From assembly GCA_029934875.1 (NCBI GenBank), contig JAOZLK010000035.1:7169-15502 (forward strand): 8,334 nucleotides of DNA. Direction: 5' to 3'. Shown here piece after piece: positions 5,641-8,334 of the stretch. The DNA comes from Bacteroidales bacterium (GTDB lineage: Bacteria; Bacteroidota; Bacteroidia; Bacteroidales; GCA-2748055). The notes beneath the pieces were generated by a model. It did not search any database. It worked only from the letters and a program-made list of their open reading frames with translations, and was not told the origin of the DNA. Made by a program: the position numbers and the translations under genes. How positions within the stretch are numbered: position 1 is the stretch's first letter; each line of letters begins with the position of its first letter.

Positions 5641-5679
5641 CTGTAAAGATAAGCTAACGCTCGAAACTAAGAAATCTCT

Positions 5680-5687
5680 TATATTTG
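5680..5687 (+). promoter_or_regulatory. lnt: -7 promoter element of lnt, leaderless configuration
   Basis: TATATTTG matches the Bacteroidota -7 consensus TAnnTTTG exactly and ends 6 bp before the lnt ATG at 5694. No TTG is found at the expected -33 distance, which lowers confidence. If used, transcription starts at or beside the ATG. The upstream TTG at 5685 is in frame but lies inside the box, so it is an unlikely start codon. Confidence 0.5.
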
Positions 5688-5693
5688 CAGCTT

Positions 5694-7313
5694 ATGAAAC
5701 GAATACATCGGATCGGCCTGGCACTTCTTTCGGCATTGCTGCTTTCCATCCCCTTTTTCTCCTGGGGCACCGGACTCTTTATGTTTGTGGCATTTATCCC
5801 CCTGCTCTTCATCGAGGATGACATGGCCCGGCGCAGGGCTGAACTGATCGGGAAGGGAAAAAAAGCCAGGGGCTCCATTACCTGGTATTCGATCCTTGCC
5901 TTCGGCATTTTTGTAACACTTACCACCTACTGGGTCTATTTTGCAACCTGGGTTGGGATTGTAGCTTCCGTGATCGTAAATGGTGGCTACATGGCCCTTA
6001 CTTTCTGGGTATTTCACTATACCCGCAGAAAGCTTGGCGACAGGCTGGGTTATGCCTCCCTTGCCATCTTCTGGCTAGCCTTCGAATTCCTTTACATCAG
6101 GGCCCAGATTAATTTCCCCTGGCTGCTATTGGGGAACGGTTTTGCCAATGATGTAATCCTGATCCAATGGTATGAAATTACCGGGACGCTTGGCGGAACA
6201 CTATGGGCGCTGGTGATGAACATCCTGCTTTTCAAGATTCTCAGGCAATGGATAAAAACCCACAGCTTTGTCCCGATCCGCAGCAAGGTAAGCTGGGCCG
6301 TGGGATTTTTTATGATCCCCTTGCTAATCTCTGTAATAAGATACATGAGCTACGAGGAGAAGGACGAGCCCTACGAGATGGTGGTCCTTCAGCCCAACAT
6401 CGATCCTTATGCCAAGTTTACTGATTTGCCCCAGGAAGAACAGACGGCCATTCTGCTCAGGCTGGCTGACTCGCTGGTAACCCCAAATACAGAATACATT
6501 GTGGGCCCCGAGACCTTCATTAACCAGAACGTGTGGCAATCGACCATGCATACTCACCCGGAAGTGCTGAAGTTGTATGATTTCCTCCAGGACTACCCGC
6601 GGGCCAAGCTGGTACTGGGGGCCACCACCTATAAACTCTATTCAGCAACTGAGGATTACACACCCACCAGTCAGCCTATAAACCAGGGCAGGCACCGCTA
6701 CGACAGTTTCAACTCTGCCTTTCAGCTGGATGAAACCAGCATGATCCAGATTTATCACAAGTCGATGCAGGTTACCGGGGTGGAGAAAATGCCCCATGCC
6801 AACTTGCTGAAGTTTCTGTCGAAGTTGACCATCAAATTGGGAGGCACCATGCGCAGTCATGGTACGCAGGCCTTCAGGAACGCCTTTGTTTCACCCCAGG
6901 ATGGCACCTGTGTGGGACCGGTGATTTGCTGGGAGTCGGTATTTGGCGAGTACGTGACCGACTATGTGGGAGAGGCAGGTGCAAATTTCCTCTTCATTAT
7001 TACAAACGACGGTTGGTGGCGCAATACCTCGGGGCACCGCCAGCACAACGCTTTCGCAAGGCTTCGGGCCATAGAGAACCGGCGGAGTGTGGCACGGAGT
7101 GCCAATACCGGGATCAGCTCGCTGATTGACCAGCGTGGCAGGGAACTGGCCCGCGCCGGATGGTGGGAGGAAACGGGACTTCGGGGTAGCCTCAACAGGA
7201 ACGATCACCTTACCTTCTACACAAGGCACGGCGACTTCCTGGGCCGCATTGCCACCCTGCTGACTGTAATATTACTCCTTTATACTATCGTGTTCCGCTA
7301 CATCAAAAAATAA
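5694..7313 (+). CDS. lnt: Apolipoprotein N-acyltransferase
   Basis: A 539-residue inner-membrane enzyme that transfers an acyl chain from phospholipid to the amino group of the lipid-modified N-terminal cysteine of lipoproteins, the last step of their maturation. The N-terminal part (to about residue 215) holds multiple hydrophobic segments. A nitrilase-like (carbon-nitrogen hydrolase) domain follows from about residue 226 (YEMVVLQPNIDPYAKF), and a last membrane helix lies at about 518-535. The catalytic triad is Glu273 (VGPETF), Lys356 (YHKSMQV) and Cys412 (VICWES). Glu364 occupies the position of the additional conserved Glu, although the usual PFGE is replaced by GVEKMP. The NDGWW segment (438-442) also fits the family. 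ATG at 5694 is chosen over the TTG three codons earlier. The flavin reductase-like gene follows after 19 bp, likely co-transcribed. Lipoproteins encoded in this window (the dipeptidase and perhaps the DUF218 protein) are potential substrates. Confidence 0.93.
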   Translation: MKRIHRIGLALLSALLLSIPFFSWGTGLFMFVAFIPLLFIEDDMARRRAELIGKGKKARGSITWYSILAFGIFVTLTTYWVYFATWVGIVASVIVNGGYMALTFWVFHYTRRKLGDRLGYASLAIFWLAFEFLYIRAQINFPWLLLGNGFANDVILIQWYEITGTLGGTLWALVMNILLFKILRQWIKTHSFVPIRSKVSWAVGFFMIPLLISVIRYMSYEEKDEPYEMVVLQPNIDPYAKFTDLPQEEQTAILLRLADSLVTPNTEYIVGPETFINQNVWQSTMHTHPEVLKLYDFLQDYPRAKLVLGATTYKLYSATEDYTPTSQPINQGRHRYDSFNSAFQLDETSMIQIYHKSMQVTGVEKMPHANLLKFLSKLTIKLGGTMRSHGTQAFRNAFVSPQDGTCVGPVICWESVFGEYVTDYVGEAGANFLFIITNDGWWRNTSGHRQHNAFARLRAIENRRSVARSANTGISSLIDQRGRELARAGWWEETGLRGSLNRNDHLTFYTRHGDFLGRIATLLTVILLLYTIVFRYIKK

Positions 7314-7332
7314 AATCCTTAAACTTTTTCCT

Positions 7333-7842
7333 ATGGATCCTTTCCAGATTATTAAGCCCACCGAGATAAACGACAATGTATTTAAGCTTTTGGATAAGGA
7401 CTGGATGCTGGTGACTGCAGGGACCATGGAGGATTACAACACCATGACCGCCAGCTGGGGGCATATGGGAATCATGTGGAACCTGCCAACAGCCATGGCC
7501 TGGATCCGACCCCAGCGTTACACCTACGAATTTGCTAACCGCTATGAGGAGTACACCCTCTCCTTTTTCACCGAACGCCACCGCACCGCCCTGCAATTTT
7601 GCGGTACGCGTTCAGGACGTGATCACGATAAAGCGGCCGAAACCGGACTCACTCCTATGGAGACCGACCGGGGAAATGTAATTTTTGAGGAGGCCCGCCT
7701 GGTATTGGAGTGCCGTAAAATTTACGAGGACGATTTAAAGAAAAAGAATTTCATTCTCCCCGAGGTGGCAAAAAAACACTACCCCAAAGGCGACTTCCAC
7801 AAGTTCTACATCGGGGAAATTGTGAATGTCCTCTCGCGCTAG
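7333..7842 (+). CDS. Flavin reductase-like FMN-binding protein
   Basis: A 169-residue protein of the flavin reductase-like, split-barrel FMN-binding family, with no signal peptide and hence cytoplasmic. The N-terminal part shows the family pattern: WMLVTAGTMEDYNTMTASWG (residues 24-43), in which the Thr-Met-Thr-Ala-Ser-Trp segment contacts FMN phosphate in relatives. PTAMAWIRPQRYTYEFA (52-68) and YTLSFF (74-79) follow. Family members reduce flavin or act as small FMN-dependent oxidoreductases; the substrate is unknown. It starts 19 bp after the lnt stop codon, so it is probably the second gene of that transcript, though no functional link to lipoprotein acylation is apparent. There is no clear Shine-Dalgarno sequence. 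The stop TAG lies within a perfect palindrome, GCGCTAGCGC (7836-7845). Confidence 0.85.
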   Translation: MDPFQIIKPTEINDNVFKLLDKDWMLVTAGTMEDYNTMTASWGHMGIMWNLPTAMAWIRPQRYTYEFANRYEEYTLSFFTERHRTALQFCGTRSGRDHDKAAETGLTPMETDRGNVIFEEARLVLECRKIYEDDLKKKNFILPEVAKKHYPKGDFHKFYIGEIVNVLSR

Positions 7843-7886
7843 CGCTCCAAGGGATTCAAAGAATTTTCCCTCATGAATTTACTTAA

Positions 7887-7919
7887 TGATGTAACTTTAC
7901 ATAATGTATTATTACATCA
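7887..7919. repeat. Nested inverted repeats after flavin reductase-like gene
   Basis: TGATGTAA (7887-7894) and TTACATCA (7912-7919) are perfect reverse complements. Between them lies a second dyad, TACAT-A-ATGTA (7898-7908). The sequence could fold as a hairpin 45 bp after the stop codon and act in transcript ending, but no T-run follows. A protein-binding site is the alternative. Confidence 0.45.
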
Positions 7920-8120
7920 ATATTTTCAAAAGATCCTTCTTCGAAGCCTAGCTACATGGAAACTCACCATATTAGCCCATCTTTGAGTTTTGGATAAATC
8001 TTGGGGTGTTCAAATCTTCCCAAATATTGATATTCATGATCTTCCTGCTGAAATGAGACATATCCGTCAAATTTTGGAACAAATTCGTTAGACTCCTATC
8101 CTTTCCCGGTCGTAATTTTA

Positions 8121-8140
8121 TGTGAATCACATTGTTCACA
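8121..8140. promoter_or_regulatory. TGTGA/TCACA dyad, candidate operator of secreted protein gene
   Basis: The sequence contains TGTGA, A, TCACA (8121-8131) and then a second TCACA at 8136-8140, so TGTGAA and TTCACA also pair across 8 bases. These half-sites resemble those of CRP/FNR-type regulators, but the spacing is not the usual six bases. It lies 32 bp before the ATG at 8173. Its role is inferred from position only. Confidence 0.25.
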
Positions 8141-8172
8141 CACACATTCACCTTACGCAAAAACTTACGACC

Positions 8173-8334
8173 ATGAAAAAAATCTACACATTGATGCTTT
8201 TATGCATCTTCTCGACCTGCATCTTTGGACAGCAGGTATGGACCAAACATGAGAGTCCTGTACTTGAAAAGGGCCCCGAGGGTAGCTGGGATGCCGATGG
8301 GCCCGGATTTCCTTCTGTTTTGATGATCGACGAC
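8173..8334 (+). CDS. Secreted protein, start of a GH43/GH130-like propeller glycosidase (partial)
   Basis: The first 54 codons of a gene that continues past the window edge. The N-terminus (MKKIYTLMLLCIFSTCIFG, then QQ) is a typical signal peptide with probable cleavage after Gly19, so the protein is exported. The following WTKHESPVLEKGPEGSWDADG, then PGFPSVL, resembles the opening blade of five-bladed beta-propeller glycosidases and related proteins (GH32/43/130-like), which commonly read as a W-x-K-x-x-x-x-PVL-x-x-G-x-x-GSWD pattern followed by SV and a short variable segment. Substrate and catalytic residues lie outside the window, so the family call is provisional. It is separated from the flavin reductase-like gene by 330 bp and probably has its own promoter. 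Confidence 0.65.
   Translation, partial: MKKIYTLMLLCIFSTCIFGQQVWTKHESPVLEKGPEGSWDADGPGFPSVLMIDD

Larger units (their letters stand above)
7843..8172. other. AT-rich intergenic region with dyads
   Basis: No supported gene is present. A 62-codon minus-strand frame (8160-7972) starts at TTG and resembles nothing I know. Base composition is more AT-rich than the flanking genes. Two dyad regions (7887-7919 and 8121-8140) are listed separately. CTTACG occurs twice, 12 bp apart, at 8152 and 8164, just before the next start codon. No intrinsic terminator with a T-run was found after the flavin reductase-like gene. Confidence 0.5.

Noticed and set aside
7972..8160. 62-codon minus-strand frame before the secreted protein gene
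   Set aside because: It begins with TTG, has no ribosome-binding signal and no recognisable domain, and it lies across the control region of the next gene.

Overview
The window looks like chromosomal DNA of a member of the Bacteroidota, probably Bacteroidales/Marinilabiliales-like; the rank below phylum is inference. Three things point that way. Promoter elements resemble the Bacteroidota TAnnTTTG -7 box. Most starts lack a strong Shine-Dalgarno sequence. One gene fuses a PlsC-type and a GNAT-type acyltransferase in the OlsF arrangement. No tRNA, rRNA, CRISPR array, integrase or transposase was seen.

Layout. Positions 1-264 are a non-coding leader with several dyads. A Mn-type superoxide dismutase gene (265-861, +) follows and ends in a strong rho-independent terminator (895-924). 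Positions 925-1678 carry no convincing gene. They hold a dispersed repeat, a hexamer array, a five-unit 11-bp array and an AT-rich patch with a perfect 13-bp inverted repeat. Next come three minus-strand genes transcribed right to left: an OlsF-like bifunctional acyltransferase (5627-3831), an M19 dipeptidase lipoprotein (3775-2573) and a DUF218/YdcF-like envelope protein (2464-1679). The last has an in-frame 15-bp minisatellite in its coding sequence and a further 11/14-bp array just upstream. Divergent from these, separated by 66 bp, are lnt (5694-7313) and a small flavin reductase-like gene (7333-7842). After 330 bp of AT-rich, dyad-containing sequence, a secreted protein resembling a five-bladed propeller glycosidase begins at 8173 and runs off the window.

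Taken together, 3.8-7.3 kb is an envelope lipid neighbourhood: aminolipid synthesis by the OlsF-like enzyme and lipoprotein N-acylation by Lnt, with a lipoprotein dipeptidase and a DUF218 protein downstream. The most unusual feature is the repeat-rich stretch from about 0.9 to 2.6 kb. It has four distinct short tandem arrays plus a duplicated 57-bp segment that supplies the 3' end of the DUF218 gene. I see no clear candidate for a wholly new defence or mobile system; the repeat cluster is the part most worth following up.
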